Made by a program: the position numbers and the translations under genes. A stretch of DNA of 64,000 nt from Diprion similis (taxonomy: Eukaryota; Arthropoda; Insecta; Hymenoptera; Diprionidae): assembly GCF_021155765.1 (NCBI RefSeq), contig NC_060112.1, forward strand, positions 23,090,501-23,154,500. Reading direction: 5' to 3'. Under the pieces are notes generated by a model. That model ran no database searches. It saw only the letters and a list, made by a program, of their open reading frames with translations, and was not told the DNA's origin. Each line of letters begins with the position of its first letter. The first letter of the stretch is position 1. Below are positions 63,582-64,000 of this stretch, one piece after another.

Positions 63582-64000
63582 TATTCTGCATTTGATTCGA
63601 ATCAAAACGGATTTCGCGTTTTCAGCAGAAGCCTGTATTATAAAAAATTTCAAGAATTATTAATTGTCAATACGATTCGATCAAAATTTACATTCCAGTC
63701 CAATAAAATAAATCTATCATTGCCAACGAGCAAAAACTTATTCCCATAACACAGATTACTTCAGTTCGTAAAAAATCCGTAAAAAATCGTCGAAATAAAA
63801 ACTCGATCGATCCCACGTGTAGGTAGATCACTGTTATCGATTAAATTCGCAGCAACGTATAATACTCACCAGTTGAACGGTGGTCAGGTGTTTTTTCCAC
63901 CAGAGGTACTTTTGGTACTCGGGTCCCATCGCCGAGAGCATGTAGTAGGCGTACATAACGACGTGGACGGCGTTGTTTATCAAATTTCCAAGTGTCCCGT
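57978..64000 (-). CDS. Very-long-chain fatty acid elongase (ELOVL family), gene 2 (5' part outside window)
   Basis: The last coding exon 57978-58175 and the previous one, 63870 to beyond 64000, are joined by a 5.7 kb intron with GTGAGT donor and TTTTTCAG acceptor. The joined frame reads GTLGNLINNAVHVVMYAYYM, then LSAMGPEYQKYLWWKKHLTT, then VQLVQFFLVFVHSTQALVFD, and ends FSDFYNQAYRRAQAKKLTIQ and QKAVKSD. This is the C-terminal half of an elongase, with the MYxYY and T-x-QLVQF motifs. The catalytic HxxHH box lies upstream, outside the window. Unlike gene 1, it has only a short cytosolic tail. It has the same orientation as gene 1 and ends convergently with NDUFB7 across 3 kb of AT-rich DNA. Confidence 0.92.
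58176..63869 (-). other. Large intron of ELOVL gene 2
   Basis: No nested gene is supported. It contains a CpG-rich patch at about 59730-60110, AT-rich degenerate repeat sequence at about 62270-62760 resembling 9005-9500, and a 43-base A run at 63537-63579. The GC-rich patch could hold an internal promoter or enhancer; this is only a compositional hint. Confidence 0.6.
63537..63579 (+). repeat. Poly(A) tract, 43 bases
   Basis: Uninterrupted A run inside the ELOVL gene 2 intron. It may be a retroposed tail or an expansion; its assembly length is uncertain. Confidence 0.8.

Noticed and set aside
1..64000. tRNA, rRNA, CRISPR arrays, bacterial operons or viral genes
   Set aside because: No cloverleaf with A and B boxes, no regular spacer arrays and no intact viral or bacterial coding blocks could be recognised by eye.

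Overview
The window looks like nuclear DNA of an insect. It is AT-rich, with long stretches lacking genes, introns of up to 5.7 kb, many microsatellites and many short inverted-repeat elements. An array of the TTAGG-type insect telomere unit sits inside an intron. The recognisable proteins are insect-like, and a hymenopteran (possibly a sawfly or wasp) is my best guess. That guess rests on general style and protein resemblance, not on a search.

Four protein-coding genes can be supported. (1) A complete very-long-chain fatty acid elongase (ELOVL) lies on the minus strand at 19.05-21.83 kb, in three coding exons (332 aa), with its ATG directly after a splice acceptor, so its 5' leader lies further upstream. 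(2) The U2 snRNP protein A' gene is on the plus strand at 51.3-52.6 kb (four exons, 249 aa). (3) NDUFB7, a twin-CX9C subunit of respiratory complex I, is on the plus strand at 53.6-54.9 kb (three exons, 121 aa); its first intron uses a GC donor and carries the telomere-type repeat. (4) A second ELOVL gene is on the minus strand, with only its last two coding exons inside (57.98-58.18 and 63.87-64.00 kb), separated by a 5.7 kb intron. The two elongases act in the ER membrane in the condensing step of fatty acid elongation. U2A' (splicing) and NDUFB7 (mitochondria) are housekeeping genes placed head to tail between them.

Layout: 1-2.15 kb is CpG-rich and promoter- or leader-like. 2.15-18 kb is mostly non-coding, with five perfect TGACGTCA palindromes between 4.1 and 17.5 kb, a THAP-like N-terminal fragment at 10.7 kb, a MITE at 8.5 kb and a row of three hairpins at 13.27-13.66 kb. 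18-23.4 kb is ELOVL gene 1. 23.4-51.3 kb is gene-poor and rich in decayed transposons: a hAT-like relic at 29 kb, a terminal-inverted-repeat element at 30.5 kb, a reverse-transcriptase fossil followed by two further elements at 36.9-38.4 kb, a 617 bp snapback at 44.5-45.1 kb, and a second copy of the 8.5 kb MITE at 45.8 kb. 51.3-64 kb carries the remaining three genes.

No new multi-gene system was found. The most unusual structures are the triple hairpin with a coding-like exon at its edge, the 617 bp snapback, the repeated MITE family with duplicated ends, and an isolated coding-like 135 bp exon at 36 kb. All coordinates and splice sites were read by eye, with no homology search.
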